A stretch of DNA of 64,000 bases, taken from Rhodoblastus sp052145335. GTDB lineage: Bacteria > Pseudomonadota > Alphaproteobacteria > Rhizobiales > Beijerinckiaceae. The notes under the pieces were generated by a model. The model did no database searches. It was not told the origin of the DNA and worked only from the letters and a program-made list of their open reading frames with translations. The stretch is from the NCBI RefSeq assembly GCF_052145335.1, contig NZ_JBKQOU010000091.1, forward strand, positions 1 to 64,000, written 5' to 3'. Made by a program: the position numbers and the translations under genes. Below, piece by piece: positions 7,864 to 17,033 of this stretch (position 1 is its first letter; each line of letters opens with the position of its first letter).

Positions 7864-8594
7864 CAGATGTCTCCTCCAGCAGCGGCCGCCGGGCTGGTAT
7901 GCTTGCGCGTGGTGCGCTGTTCGATATGCTTGGTCGGGTGGGGCACGTGCACGATCCGCTTCACGTAAATGCCTGGCGTGTGAATGGTGTCCGGATCGAG
8001 CTGGCCGGCCTCGAACAAATGTTCGACCTCGGCCACCGTGATCTTGCCTGCCGTGGCCATCATCGGATTGAAATTACGCGCGGTCTTGCGGAAGATTAGA
8101 TTGCCTTCGGTGTCGCCCTTCCAGGCGTGGACGATTGAAACATCGGCGACCAGACCCGTCTCCATGACGTAATTTTCGCCGTTGAATGCCCGGGTTTCCT
8201 TGCCCTCGGCGATAATCGTGCCATAGCCGGTCTTGGTGAAGAAAGCGGGAATGCCGGCGCCGCCGGCGCGGATGCGCTCGGCCAGGGTGCCTTGCGGGTT
8301 GAATTCGATCTCCAGTTCGCCGCCGAGGAATTGCTGGGCGAACAGCTTGTTCTCGCCGACATAGGACGAGATCATTTTCTTGACCTGCCTGGTCGCGAGC
8401 AGGACGCCGAGGCCGATCCCGTCCACCCCGGCGTTATTGGAGATGAAGGTGAGGTTTTTCGCGCCCGATTCCTTGACCGCCTCGATCAAGGTTTCGGGAA
8501 TGCCGCAGAGGCCGAACCCCCCGGCCATCAACGTCATTCCGTCCTTGACCAGGCCGTCCATGGCGGACCTGGCGTCTGGAAAAACTTTCTTCAT
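7863..8594 (-). CDS. scoA: 3-oxoacid CoA-transferase subunit A
   Basis: A 243-residue alpha subunit of the same CoA-transferase. Family motifs are GGFGLCGIPETLI for CoA binding, SNNAGVDGIGLG, GGAGIPAFFTKTGYGT and YVMETGLVADVSIVHAWKGD. It has the usual length for subunit A with a small Ala-rich C-terminal extension. First gene of the scoA-scoB operon; the spacer to the divergent side carries no clear promoter that I can assign. Confidence 0.95.
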   Translation of the reverse strand: MKKVFPDARSAMDGLVKDGMTLMAGGFGLCGIPETLIEAVKESGAKNLTFISNNAGVDGIGLGVLLATRQVKKMISSYVGENKLFAQQFLGGELEIEFNPQGTLAERIRAGGAGIPAFFTKTGYGTIIAEGKETRAFNGENYVMETGLVADVSIVHAWKGDTEGNLIFRKTARNFNPMMATAGKITVAEVEHLFEAGQLDPDTIHTPGIYVKRIVHVPHPTKHIEQRTTRKHTSPAAAAGGDI

Positions 8595-8753
8595 GTTTCC
8601 ATCCCGATTCTAGGAAATTCTTGCGGCGCCACCTTAAAGCCGCGATTCGTTCCGGTCCATAGCGTTTACGGGCGAAGCGACCATCCCTGGACCTGAAGAA
8701 AAGGCGTAAAACAAAAGACTAGACTGAGCGATCCGATGTAGTCGCACGTCGGT

Positions 8754-9665
8754 CTAGATCCGACGAAGGACTGCGACCCATCCTGGCGTGTCGACGCCGC
8801 GATCCTTGCGCGTCGAGGCGGCGGAAATTTCCAAGACGGTGAACCGGCTTTGCCCGGCGCAGGCCGCCAGATAGGGTTCACCGTGGGAAAAGCGCCGGTC
8901 CGCACCAACGCGAAATCCATCTTCGCCGCTATCCTGCGCGGTGAAGGCGAAAAGGCCGCCCGGCGCGAGGACACGCGAAACGGCGGAAAAAACCGGGGCG
9001 AGATCGCCGATGTAGACGAAGACATCGGCGGCGGCGACGAAACCGGCGCTCGCCTCGGGCTCGGCCTGCAAAAACTCGACCAGATCGGCTACGGCCAGCC
9101 GGTCGTAAAGCCCTTTTCCCTGCGCCTGAAAAATCATCGCCGGCGACAGGTCCACCCCGGTCAGGAATCGCGCCTTTTGCCGGAACGTCGCGCCAAAAAG
9201 GCCGGCGCCGCAGCCGAGGTCGAGCGCATGGGCGAAAGTCTGGCCCGGCGCCGCCCTCTCCACCGCCTCGGCGAGGATTTGCGGACCGCGATAGGCCAGC
9301 GACTCGACCAGATGACGGTCGAAACGCGGCGCATATTGGTCGAACAGGGTTTTCACATAGGCGCGCGGCGCGGTTTTCGGCGCGGCGCGGGCGCCGAGAT
9401 TGGCCAGGCACAAAGCGGAGCCGAACGCGTCTTCCGCGTCAAGGGCCAGCGTTTTTGCATAGGCCTCGATGGCCTCATCAAAGCGGCCGAGCGATTCCAG
9501 CGCCTGCGCCAAGGCAAACCAGCCGGGGGCCCAGGACGGCGCGAGTTCGAGCGTCTGGACGAAAAGATCGCGCGCGGCGTCGAAATCGCCGCGTTCATTG
9601 GCGCCCAGGCCCCATTGATAACGGCGGTCGGCGGCGAGGTCGCCGGAGGAATTTTCGTGTGTCAT
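8754..9665 (-). CDS. TPR-containing class I SAM-dependent methyltransferase
   Basis: A 303-residue protein. The first 100 residues form about two tetratricopeptide repeats (WGLGANERGDFDAARDLFVQTLELAP, then LAQALESLGRFDEAIEAYAKTLAL). The rest is a Rossmann methyltransferase with motif I LDLGCGAGLFG near residue 145, an acidic motif II (TGVDLSPAMI) and VLAPGGLFAFT. YVKTLFDQYAPRFDRHL is typical of this rhizobial family. The substrate is unknown. Confidence 0.85.
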   Translation of the reverse strand: MTHENSSGDLAADRRYQWGLGANERGDFDAARDLFVQTLELAPSWAPGWFALAQALESLGRFDEAIEAYAKTLALDAEDAFGSALCLANLGARAAPKTAPRAYVKTLFDQYAPRFDRHLVESLAYRGPQILAEAVERAAPGQTFAHALDLGCGAGLFGATFRQKARFLTGVDLSPAMIFQAQGKGLYDRLAVADLVEFLQAEPEASAGFVAAADVFVYIGDLAPVFSAVSRVLAPGGLFAFTAQDSGEDGFRVGADRRFSHGEPYLAACAGQSRFTVLEISAASTRKDRGVDTPGWVAVLRRI

Positions 9666-9715
9666 GTATCAATCTGAGATATTTGCCTAAAAAGGACAAA
9701 TTTGCGATGCAATCC

Positions 9716-9736
9716 GTTCAGCCCATGTTCAGGCGG
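9716..9736 (+). promoter_or_regulatory. motif shared with the upstream region of another Gly/Trp-rich protein gene
   Basis: The core TCAGCCNATGTTCAGGC lies 65 bases before the start of the secreted protein at 9802. The same core, same orientation, lies 51 bases before the similar gene at 42256 (minus strand). Over 21 bases the two copies agree at 18. This suggests a common regulator or promoter type. Confidence 0.5.
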
Positions 9737-9801
9737 ATCGCGGCATGTTGCGCATCAAGCGGGTTTTGCGCCGGGGGGCAAGTGATTCGAAGGAGAGATA
9801 A

Positions 9802-10107
9802 ATGAGCGTTGCAATGAACGTTTCCTGGAAAAAAGTCACCGTCGGCGCGCTCGCCGCCCTGACTCTCGGCCTGTCGCTCGCGACGCCGGCTTCCGCGCAA
9901 TATTATTATCGCGGCGGCGGTTGGGGCTGGGGCCCAGGCCCCGCCGTAGCGGCCGGCGTCCTCGGCGGCATGGCCCTGGGCGCCGCCGCGGCCAGCGCCG
10001 CTCACCCCGTTTATGGCCCCGGCCCCGCCTGCTGGGTCGAGCGCCGGCCGGTCTACGACGAATACGGCAATTTCATCGGCCGCCGCCGGATGCGCGTCTG
10101 CCAGTGA
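9802..10107 (+). CDS. small secreted Gly/Tyr/Trp-rich protein
   Basis: A 101-residue protein with a Sec signal peptide ending in ATPASAQ. The mature part begins YYYRGGGWGWGPGPAVAAG, then a short hydrophobic Ala/Gly segment and a C-terminal CWVERRP-YDEYGNFIGRRRMRVCQ containing two Cys. Such proteins are common in Rhizobiales envelopes but have no assigned role. AAGGAGAG precedes the ATG. It resembles the protein encoded at 41975-42256 in composition, and shares an upstream motif with it. Confidence 0.8.
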   Translation: MSVAMNVSWKKVTVGALAALTLGLSLATPASAQYYYRGGGWGWGPGPAVAAGVLGGMALGAAAASAAHPVYGPGPACWVERRPVYDEYGNFIGRRRMRVCQ

Positions 10108-10109
10108 TC

Positions 10110-10145
10110 CCAAGTCAGTCTCGATAAGCCAAGTCAGTCTCGATA
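10110..10145. repeat. 19-bp tandem duplication
   Basis: CCAAGTCAGTCTCGATA occurs at 10110-10126 and again at 10129-10145, just after the stop codon and before the terminator hairpin. It looks like a recent slippage duplication. Confidence 0.8.
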
Positions 10146-10171
10146 GCAAAGCCCCGCCCGCGGGGCTTTGC
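10146..10171. terminator. terminator hairpin between convergent genes
   Basis: GCAAAGCCCCG and its exact reverse complement form an 11-bp stem with a 4-base loop (CCCG). The base of the stem is A/T-rich on both sides, so it could terminate the secreted-protein gene and the opposing stress-protein gene. Confidence 0.75.
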
Positions 10172-10222
10172 TTTGCCGATAAAGGGCGGCGCCCGCGACC
10201 CGTCGCGGCCCTCGAAAACAAA

Positions 10223-11044
10223 TCAGTGCGAGAACAATACCGGCAAGGTCATATGCTTGAGCATATAGCGCGAGCCGCTGCCGCGCGAAAACAGCGGATA
10301 GCCGCCGCCGCCGAAGGCGCCGATCGCCAGCAGATCGGCGCTGTGGTCGGCCGCGAGGTTGAGCAGGGCGTCCATCAGGCCGATTTCGCTTAGCGACAAT
10401 TGCTCGGGCTTCGCGGTGATTTGATGCGCGGCGAGGTGGGCGACGGCGAGACGCAAGGATTCCTTCTGATAGGCCATCACCTGGGTGTCGCCCGGCTTGG
10501 AAAGACCGACGACCACGGCCTCCGCCCCATCCGCCGCCAGCATCATGCCATCGTAAAAGCCGCGCGCCGAGGAACGCGAATCCGACCAGCCGAACACCGG
10601 CCTGGCCCCCACGCGCTCGAATTGGCCGGCGAAGGGCAGGACCAAAACCGGCCGGCCCGACTGAACGATCACCTGTTCGGCTAGATCGGGTGGCGTCAAC
10701 GGATCTTCGCCACGCGGCTGGTCGAGCACGATCAGGTCGAAATGGCGACAAAAATCGACGAATTGCGGTATCAGCTCCCCTTCCGCGCCGCGGTTGAGAT
10801 CCTGCCAGTCGGCGTCGATTCCCTGGGTGGCTGCGTCAAAAGCGGCCCGGCAGGCGGTGGCCGCCTCGAGATAATCAGCCGGCGGCCAGTCGCTCACAAC
10901 GCCGACCTCGCGCGCTGGCGCGATGCGGGCGAACAACCCGGTAAGCCGCGCGCCACGGCTTCGCGCCAGTTCGGCCGCGAAGCGCAGCCGCTTTTCCGTT
11001 TTGTCGTCGCCGGTCAGATGGATCAGGAGATTGCAAAGGGGCAT
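10223..11044 (-). CDS. universal stress protein, tandem UspA domains
   Basis: A 273-residue protein with two UspA-like halves. The N-terminal half (MPLCNLLIHLTGDDKTEKRLRFAAELARSRGA region) lacks a clear nucleotide-binding loop. The second half ends in LLAIGAFGGGGYPLFSRGSGSRYMLKHMTLPVLFSH, close to the G-x2-G-x9-G(S/T) ATP-binding pattern. This type is frequent in alphaproteobacteria and associated with stress survival. Single gene; terminator shared with the convergent 9802 gene. Confidence 0.85.
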   Translation of the reverse strand: MPLCNLLIHLTGDDKTEKRLRFAAELARSRGARLTGLFARIAPAREVGVVSDWPPADYLEAATACRAAFDAATQGIDADWQDLNRGAEGELIPQFVDFCRHFDLIVLDQPRGEDPLTPPDLAEQVIVQSGRPVLVLPFAGQFERVGARPVFGWSDSRSSARGFYDGMMLAADGAEAVVVGLSKPGDTQVMAYQKESLRLAVAHLAAHQITAKPEQLSLSEIGLMDALLNLAADHSADLLAIGAFGGGGYPLFSRGSGSRYMLKHMTLPVLFSH

Positions 11045-11085
11045 GGCTGGAACAGGCTTTCTCCAAGCCGCGCTGTCATGCGCGG

Positions 11086-11730
11086 TCAGGCTTGTCGCTG
11101 AAGAAACGGATTATGCGCCTTTTCGGCGCCGATGGTGCTCAGGGGGCCGTGACCACTGATAAAAGTCATCTTATCATTCAGCGTCAACAGCTTATTCTCG
11201 ATCGACCGGATCAGGGCCGCGTGATCGCCGCCCGGCAGGTCGGTGCGGCCGATCGACCCCTCGAACAGCACGTCGCCGACCAGGCAGAATTGCATGGGCT
11301 CGTTGATGAAAACCACGCTTCCCGGCGTATGGCCGGGACAGTGACGCACGTCGAGTTTCGCCTCGCCAAAACTCACCTGGTCGCCCTCGGCGAGCCAGCG
11401 GTCCGGCACGACGTTCCGGCACGCAAAGCCGAACCTTGCGGAAGCGGCCTCCAGGCTATCGAGCAGGAACTTGTCGGCGATGTGCGGCCCTTCGATCGGC
11501 GCGCCGAAAATCTCGCGCATTTCCGCGGCGCCGCCGGCGTGGTCCGCATGGCCGTGGGTGAGAAAGATTTTTTCGACTTTCGCGCCGGTCTGTTCGATGG
11601 CGCGACGGATCAGCGGCACGTCTCCGCCTGGATCGACCACTGCCGCCAAATTCGTGGACTGACAGATCAGGATGGCGCAGTTTTGCTGGAAGGGCGTAAC
11701 CGGAACAATGGCCACCTTTATCTGCGACAT
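11086..11730 (-). CDS. MBL-fold metallo-hydrolase (glyoxalase II-like)
   Basis: A 214-residue metallo-beta-lactamase fold hydrolase. The metal ligands are all present: THGHADHAGG (H-x-H-x-D-H), HCPGHTPGS, GDVLFEGSIGR and a final SGHGP. It resembles the YcbL-type glyoxalase II-like hydrolases, so hydrolysis of a thioester such as S-lactoylglutathione is possible but not certain. The ATG at 11730 follows AAGGAGAG; the longer frame from 11820 is not supported. Confidence 0.88.
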   Translation of the reverse strand: MSQIKVAIVPVTPFQQNCAILICQSTNLAAVVDPGGDVPLIRRAIEQTGAKVEKIFLTHGHADHAGGAAEMREIFGAPIEGPHIADKFLLDSLEAASARFGFACRNVVPDRWLAEGDQVSFGEAKLDVRHCPGHTPGSVVFINEPMQFCLVGDVLFEGSIGRTDLPGGDHAALIRSIENKLLTLNDKMTFISGHGPLSTIGAEKAHNPFLQRQA

Positions 11731-11969
11731 GGCGCTCTCCTTCGCCGCCATGATAGCGGGAGCCGTGCGCGCCTGCCAGAAAATAAGGACGTTCCTGTGA
11801 ACGCCAGCTTGGCTTTGCACAAAAGCAAGCTCACGTTCTCCTCTCTACGACCAAATTCCACCTGGTTCCTAGCGCGCGAAGCAAAGCTTTATTTGCCCGA
11901 AGAAATGTTCTCCTCTAGCATGCTGACCCCTCCCTCCAGAGATGGAGCCGTGGGTTATGAGGTCGCACA

Positions 11970-13235
11970 ATGAACCGTTACGCGTATCATTTCTTTGAGA
12001 TGGCTCAATTGGCGATGGCGCCGGCGCGGGCGTTTTCCGATTTCACCCGGCTGACGTTCAAGAATCCGGTCAATCCCATCACTTACACCGCCGTGGGCCG
12101 CAATCTCGCCGCGTCGGCGGAATTGTTCGAGCGCATGACGCGCCGCTACGGCAAGCCGGCCTTTGGTGTGGACAAGGCTATGGTCGAGGGCCAGGAAGTC
12201 GAGATCGAAGAGGAAATCGTCTGGCTGCGGCCCTTTTGCCAATTGCTGCATTTCAAGCGGCGTTTCCTGCCCGAGACGGCGGTTGGGCAGCCGCGCCTGC
12301 TGATCGTCGCGCCCATGTCCGGTCATTACGCGACGTTGTTGCGCGGGACGGTTGAAACTTTTCTGCAGACCCATGACGTCCATATCACCGACTGGGTAGA
12401 CGCCCGGCTCGTCCCGTTGAGCTTTGGCAAGTTCGATCTCGATGACTATATCGATTACGTCGCCGACATGTGCCAGCACTTGAACGAAGCCGGCGGGCCG
12501 CCCTTCCACATTCTCGCGGTCTGCCAGCCTTCGGTGCCGGTTCTGGCGGCGGTGGCGCGCATGGAGTCCGAGAACAGCCCGCATGTTCCCGCCTCGATGA
12601 CGCTCGAAGGCGGCCCGATCGACACGCGCCGCAACCCCACAGGGGTCAACAAGCTGGCGGAAAAGCGCGGGCCGCAATGGTTCCGCCAGAATTGCATCCA
12701 TACGGTGCCCTTCCCTTATCCCGGCGTCGGCCGCAAGGTCTATCCGGGCTTCCTCCAGCTTTCCGGCTTCATGGCGATGAATTTCGATCGCCACGTCAAC
12801 GCCCATCTCGAAATGTTCAATCATCTGGTGGAGGGCGATGGCGATTCGGCGGAAAAGCACCGTGACTTTTACGACGAATATCTGGCGGTGATGGATCTGA
12901 CCGCCGAATTTTACCTTCAGACCATCGATACGGTCTTCGTGCATCACTTGCTGCCGAAGGGCGAAATGAAGCATCGCGGCGCGTTCGTCGACCTCAAGGC
13001 TATCCGCCGCGTCGGTCTGATGACGGTGGAAGGCGAAAAGGACGATATTTCCGGCGTCGGCCAGACCGAGGCGGCGCAGGACCTCTGCGCCAACATTCCG
13101 CCGGAGCTGCGCCTGCATTACCTGCAGAAGGACGTCGGCCATTACGGCGTATTCAACGGCTCACGCTTCCGCAAGGAAATCGCGCCGCGCGTCTGCGCCT
13201 TCCATGCCAAGGTCGACGCCAACAAACCGCATTGA
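11970..13235 (+). CDS. phaZ: intracellular polyhydroxybutyrate depolymerase
   Basis: A 421-residue protein homologous to PhaZ1 of Cupriavidus necator, which mobilises intracellular PHB granules. The nucleophile is the Cys of the lipase-box-like AVCQPSVP (about Cys185), with acid and histidine near EGEKDDISG and DVGHYGVFNG. MNRYAYHFFEMAQLAMAPAR is the typical N-terminus. GAGG lies about 7 bases before the ATG. Together with scoAB and the MmgR-like RNA it shows that the organism makes and reuses PHB. A short GC hairpin at 13234-13249 follows the stop. Confidence 0.95.
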   Translation: MNRYAYHFFEMAQLAMAPARAFSDFTRLTFKNPVNPITYTAVGRNLAASAELFERMTRRYGKPAFGVDKAMVEGQEVEIEEEIVWLRPFCQLLHFKRRFLPETAVGQPRLLIVAPMSGHYATLLRGTVETFLQTHDVHITDWVDARLVPLSFGKFDLDDYIDYVADMCQHLNEAGGPPFHILAVCQPSVPVLAAVARMESENSPHVPASMTLEGGPIDTRRNPTGVNKLAEKRGPQWFRQNCIHTVPFPYPGVGRKVYPGFLQLSGFMAMNFDRHVNAHLEMFNHLVEGDGDSAEKHRDFYDEYLAVMDLTAEFYLQTIDTVFVHHLLPKGEMKHRGAFVDLKAIRRVGLMTVEGEKDDISGVGQTEAAQDLCANIPPELRLHYLQKDVGHYGVFNGSRFRKEIAPRVCAFHAKVDANKPH

Positions 13236-13256
13236 GCGGCGGCCCGCTCTCAGGGC

Positions 13257-16200
13257 TCAGGCCACGGTCGCCGCCCGCCATTGCGCCAACAGCGCCCGCA
13301 AGCTCGCCGGTTTCACCGGCTTGTTGAGCACAATCACATCCTTTTCGCAGGCGCGCAGCCGCATGTCGTCGGAGCGGTCGGCGGTGATCAGCGCCGCCGG
13401 CACTTGCGGCCCGAATTTCCAGCGCAGGGCGACGATGGCGTCGACGCCATCGCCCTCGTCCAGATGATAATCGGCGAGAATGACGTCAGGGACGCGTTTC
13501 TGCCGCGCCAGTTCCGCCAGGGCCTCTCGCTGGCTTGCCGCGACGATCGGCGCGCAGCCCCAGGCCGCCAGCAGGGTTCTCATGCCCTCGATGATGCGCG
13601 GGTCGTTGTCGATCGCCACCACCACCATGTCGGCGAGAGGCGACAGGCGCGGCGCCGGCGCCGGCGCAACTTCGCGATGGGGCGCCATCGGCTCGGGCGC
13701 GGCCATCGGCGCGGCCACCGCGAAAACCGAGCCTTTTTTTGGCGTCGACCGCACCGAAATGGCGTGACCAAGCACCCGCGCCATGCGCTCGACGATCGAC
13801 AGGCCCAGACCGAGGCCGGGCGCCACGCCGATGCCCGAGTCCAGCCGCTCGAATTCTCGGAACACCGCCCTCTGCTTGTCGGCTGGAATGCCCATCCCGG
13901 TGTCCCAGACTTCCAGCCTCACCTTGCCGCGCTTGCGTCTCACGCCCACCAGCACCCGGCCTTTCGGCGTGTATTTGAGAGCGTTGGAAATCAGATTCTG
14001 CAACAGCCGCCGCAACAACCGCCGGTCTGAGCGCACGGCGAGCGAACATGGCGCGAAGGTCAGTTTCAACCCTTTCTTTTCGGCCAAAGGCGCGAATTCG
14101 ATTTTCAGCTGCCGGAACAATTCGTCGATGCGGAAATTGGAGAACTCTACTTTCATCGCGCCGGCGTCGAGTCGCGACATTTCGAGCAAAGCGGAAAAAA
14201 TATCCTCGACGGCTTCGAGCGCGGAATCGACATTGCGCGCCAGCGAGCCGGTTTCCTCCTTCGGCGCCCCAGCCTCGGCGCGTTGCAGCAGCGAGGCCGT
14301 ATAAAGCCGCGCCGCGTTCAGCGGCTGCAATATGTCGTGGCCAGCCGCCGCGAGAAAGCGCGTCTTGGAAATATTGGCCTCCTCGGCTTCGCTCTTGGCG
14401 CGGGCGAGTTCGTCGTTGAGCCGGGTCAATTGCTCGGTGCGTTCGCGCACCCGTCGCTCCAGCGTCTCGTTCGCCGCCTCCAGCGCCTGTTCTGCGGCAT
14501 ATTGTTCGGTGACGTCGGTATAGGTGACGACCAGGCCGCCGTCCGGCATGCGCGCGGCGCGCGTTTCAATCACCTTGCCGGATGAGGCCAGCGGAATGCG
14601 GAAAGGCTCGCTGTTGGTCAGGCGCTCCAGCCTGCCGGCCACCAGTTCGTCGGCCGGACCCAGGCCGTAAAGGCCGCGCTCGGCGTTGAACCGCAGGATA
14701 TCGTCAAGCGCGACCCCGACACGCGTAAAACTCGCCGGCAGGTCGAACATGTCGTGGAATTCGCGATTCCAGCAAGTCAGCCGCAGGTCGGCGTCGAAAA
14801 CCGAAATGCCCTGCCGAGCGAAATCCAGCGCATGTTGCAGCATGTCGCGGTTGTAGAGGAGCGCGGCGGAAGCGTCGTCGACCAGCCGCAAGGCCGCCGC
14901 GCTGGAAACATTGCGCCGGCGCAGGAGCAGCGACAGCACCAGGCGCGAGGAGGCCGCGCCGATCGCCGAGGCGAGCAGATGTTCGGCGATGCGCAGGAGA
15001 TGGATGTCGGCTTCGGCGCGCGGATCGTAAACCAGGCCGCGGCCGAGATAAAAGGTCGCGAAAGCCTCGTGGGTGCGCCGTTCGCCGAGGTAACGGGCGA
15101 CGGTGGCCTCGACTTCCGAAGCCGCCACGGTAGTGCGCCAGAGCCGGAAAGCCTGCGCCATCGGCGCCGCGTTCTTGCCGACGAAAATATCGGCTTGCAG
15201 CCTTTCGATCGGCGTCGGACGGCGCACCAGCGAAAACACCACATAGGCGAGCGAATTGCCCAAAAGGCTCCAGAACACGCCATGGGTCAGCGTCGCCATC
15301 TGCAGATTGAAAATGTCCGGCGCCGGGAGGTCGGGACGCGGCGGGAATTGCGCGGCGGCGATGACGGAGCGCATCATTCCCGCGTCGAGCGAGGGCGCGA
15401 GCAGGGCGAAGGCCCAGATGGCGACGCCTGTCAACAGTCCGGCGATGGCGCCCAACGCCGTGCCGCGCCGCCACGTCAGCGCCCCGATGAAGGCCGGACC
15501 CAATTGCGCGACGCAGGCGAAGGACAGGATGCCGATCGAGGCGAGCAGGGTTTCACCCGACAGCCGGTAATAGCCGTAAGCGAGCAGCAACACGACCAAT
15601 ATGGCCAGACGGCGCACGATCAGGATGCGCATGCCCGCCGCGCCCGACGCCGCGCCATTGCGCCAGCGGCCAAGGCGCAGCAGCAGCGGAATGACCAGAT
15701 CGTTCGACACCATGATCGACAGGGCGATGGATTCGACAATGACCATGGCGGTCGCAGCCGACAGGCCGCCGAGCATGGCGGCCAGCGTGATTACACCGTT
15801 TTCGGCGTAGATCGGCAGGGCCATGACGCTGATGTCGCGGTCCATCGCTTCAGGAAACAGCAGGAGGCCGGCTACCGCCAGGGGCGCGACGAAGAAAATC
15901 GCCGCCAGCAGATAGAGCGGAAAGGCCAGCGAGGCCGAGCGTATGTCGTTTTCGTCACGATTTTCCACCACCGCGACATGGAACTGGCGAGGCAGGAAAA
16001 GCATGGCGCCGCTGGAAAGCACCGTCAAAGTGATCCAGACGGAAAGATCCGGCGGCGAGGCGAAAACGGCGCGGATGCGAGGACTGCCAGCCGCGCGATG
16101 GAAGAGATCGCCCAGGCCGTCGAACATGCCCCAGACCACGAAGGCGCCCACCGCGAGAATGGCGAAGAGCTTCATCGTGGATTCGGCGGCGATCGTCAGC

Positions 16201-16769
16201 ATCAGCCCGTTCTGGTGCTCGCCGGCGTCGACGCGGCGCGTGCCGAAAGCCATGGCGAAACCGGCGAGCAGGATGGCGACGCCGAGCGCCAGGCGGTCCA
16301 GGCCTTCCAGCGGGGCCGCGCCGAGGTCGAAGCCTGTGGTCAGGGTCGCGGCGATCGCCTTGAGCTGCAAGGCGATATAGGGCACGAGACCGATCACTGA
16401 AATCATCGCCGTCACGGCGGCCACCGCTTCCGACTTGCCATAGCGGGCGGCGAGGAAATCGGCGATGGAGGTCGAATTCTGCGCATGGGCCAGCCGCGCC
16501 ACCCGCGCCACCACGGGCCAGCCGAAGCCAAACACCAGCATCGGGCCGATGTAGATCGGCAGGAAATCCAGGCCGTTGGACGAGGCCATGCCGACGGAGC
16601 CGAAGAAAGTCCAGGACGTGCAATAGACGCAGAGGCCGAGGGCGTAGATGAATTTGCGCGCAGGGCCGTTCTGGAAACGCGCCGCATGTCGGTCGCCATA
16701 GAAGGCGAGCGCCAGCAGGCCCAGGAAATAACCCGCCGTCACCGCAATGCTGATCCAACTCGCCAGCAT
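13257..16769 (-). CDS. hybrid sensor kinase with sodium/solute-symporter sensory domain
   Basis: A 1170-residue protein. Residues 1 to about 520 form a multi-span SLC5/SSS symporter-like domain (YCTSWTFFGSVGMASS, STSIADFLAARYGKSE). A PAS domain (about 640-760) and a coiled coil follow, then HisKA with phospho-acceptor His near residue 811 (FLAAAGHDILQPLNAARL), HATPase (NLISNALKYTP, DTGMGIP, GLGLGLSIV) and a receiver with Asp near 1100 (VILADYHLDEGDG). Related proteins (CrbS type) link acetate or amino-acid transport to carbon-switch gene control. No response-regulator gene is adjacent. The ATG at 16769 follows AAAGGAG; the frame upstream to 17033 runs through tandem repeats and is not coding. 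Confidence 0.92.
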   Translation of the reverse strand: MLASWISIAVTAGYFLGLLALAFYGDRHAARFQNGPARKFIYALGLCVYCTSWTFFGSVGMASSNGLDFLPIYIGPMLVFGFGWPVVARVARLAHAQNSTSIADFLAARYGKSEAVAAVTAMISVIGLVPYIALQLKAIAATLTTGFDLGAAPLEGLDRLALGVAILLAGFAMAFGTRRVDAGEHQNGLMLTIAAESTMKLFAILAVGAFVVWGMFDGLGDLFHRAAGSPRIRAVFASPPDLSVWITLTVLSSGAMLFLPRQFHVAVVENRDENDIRSASLAFPLYLLAAIFFVAPLAVAGLLLFPEAMDRDISVMALPIYAENGVITLAAMLGGLSAATAMVIVESIALSIMVSNDLVIPLLLRLGRWRNGAASGAAGMRILIVRRLAILVVLLLAYGYYRLSGETLLASIGILSFACVAQLGPAFIGALTWRRGTALGAIAGLLTGVAIWAFALLAPSLDAGMMRSVIAAAQFPPRPDLPAPDIFNLQMATLTHGVFWSLLGNSLAYVVFSLVRRPTPIERLQADIFVGKNAAPMAQAFRLWRTTVAASEVEATVARYLGERRTHEAFATFYLGRGLVYDPRAEADIHLLRIAEHLLASAIGAASSRLVLSLLLRRRNVSSAAALRLVDDASAALLYNRDMLQHALDFARQGISVFDADLRLTCWNREFHDMFDLPASFTRVGVALDDILRFNAERGLYGLGPADELVAGRLERLTNSEPFRIPLASSGKVIETRAARMPDGGLVVTYTDVTEQYAAEQALEAANETLERRVRERTEQLTRLNDELARAKSEAEEANISKTRFLAAAGHDILQPLNAARLYTASLLQRAEAGAPKEETGSLARNVDSALEAVEDIFSALLEMSRLDAGAMKVEFSNFRIDELFRQLKIEFAPLAEKKGLKLTFAPCSLAVRSDRRLLRRLLQNLISNALKYTPKGRVLVGVRRKRGKVRLEVWDTGMGIPADKQRAVFREFERLDSGIGVAPGLGLGLSIVERMARVLGHAISVRSTPKKGSVFAVAAPMAAPEPMAPHREVAPAPAPRLSPLADMVVVAIDNDPRIIEGMRTLLAAWGCAPIVAASQREALAELARQKRVPDVILADYHLDEGDGVDAIVALRWKFGPQVPAALITADRSDDMRLRACEKDVIVLNKPVKPASLRALLAQWRAATVA

Positions 16770-16830
16770 AAGACTCCTTTGACGCTTCGCGCCGGAACGA
16801 CCGCCGCCTTTCGACCGATGGAACTGCCGG

Positions 16831-16898
16831 CCAATTGACTTAGCGGGCCAATTGACCTTGCGGAGCAATTGACCTGGCGAAGCAATTGACCTGGCGGT
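16831..16898. repeat. four tandem 17-bp repeats with CAATTG cores
   Basis: Four head-to-tail copies (16831, 16848, 16865, 16882) of a unit like GCAATTGACCTGGCGAA. The first two copies diverge at a few positions; the last two differ only at the end. The array lies 62 bases upstream of the symporter-kinase start and 136 bases upstream of divergent mscL, in the only spacer between them. It could be a multi-site operator or a slippage-prone array. Confidence 0.9.
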
Positions 16899-17033
16899 CG
16901 ACAGCGGCTTAACCTCCGCCGATCCTTGCGCTTTTCGCCCGAAAGCGGGAAGGATCCGAATTTTCTGAACATGCGGCGTTTTTGGTGAAAAAAGCCATAG
17001 CTTTTTCGCCCGCCGCCCCAAGGGACGTGTCAC

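Noticed and set aside
8715..8757. CTAGAC/GTCTAG inverted repeat at the methyltransferase 3' end
   Set aside because: Arms are only six bases and far apart; probably chance.
16770..17033. N-terminal extension of the symporter-kinase
   Set aside because: The extension reads through the 17-bp repeats, and a good ribosome site precedes the ATG at 16769.
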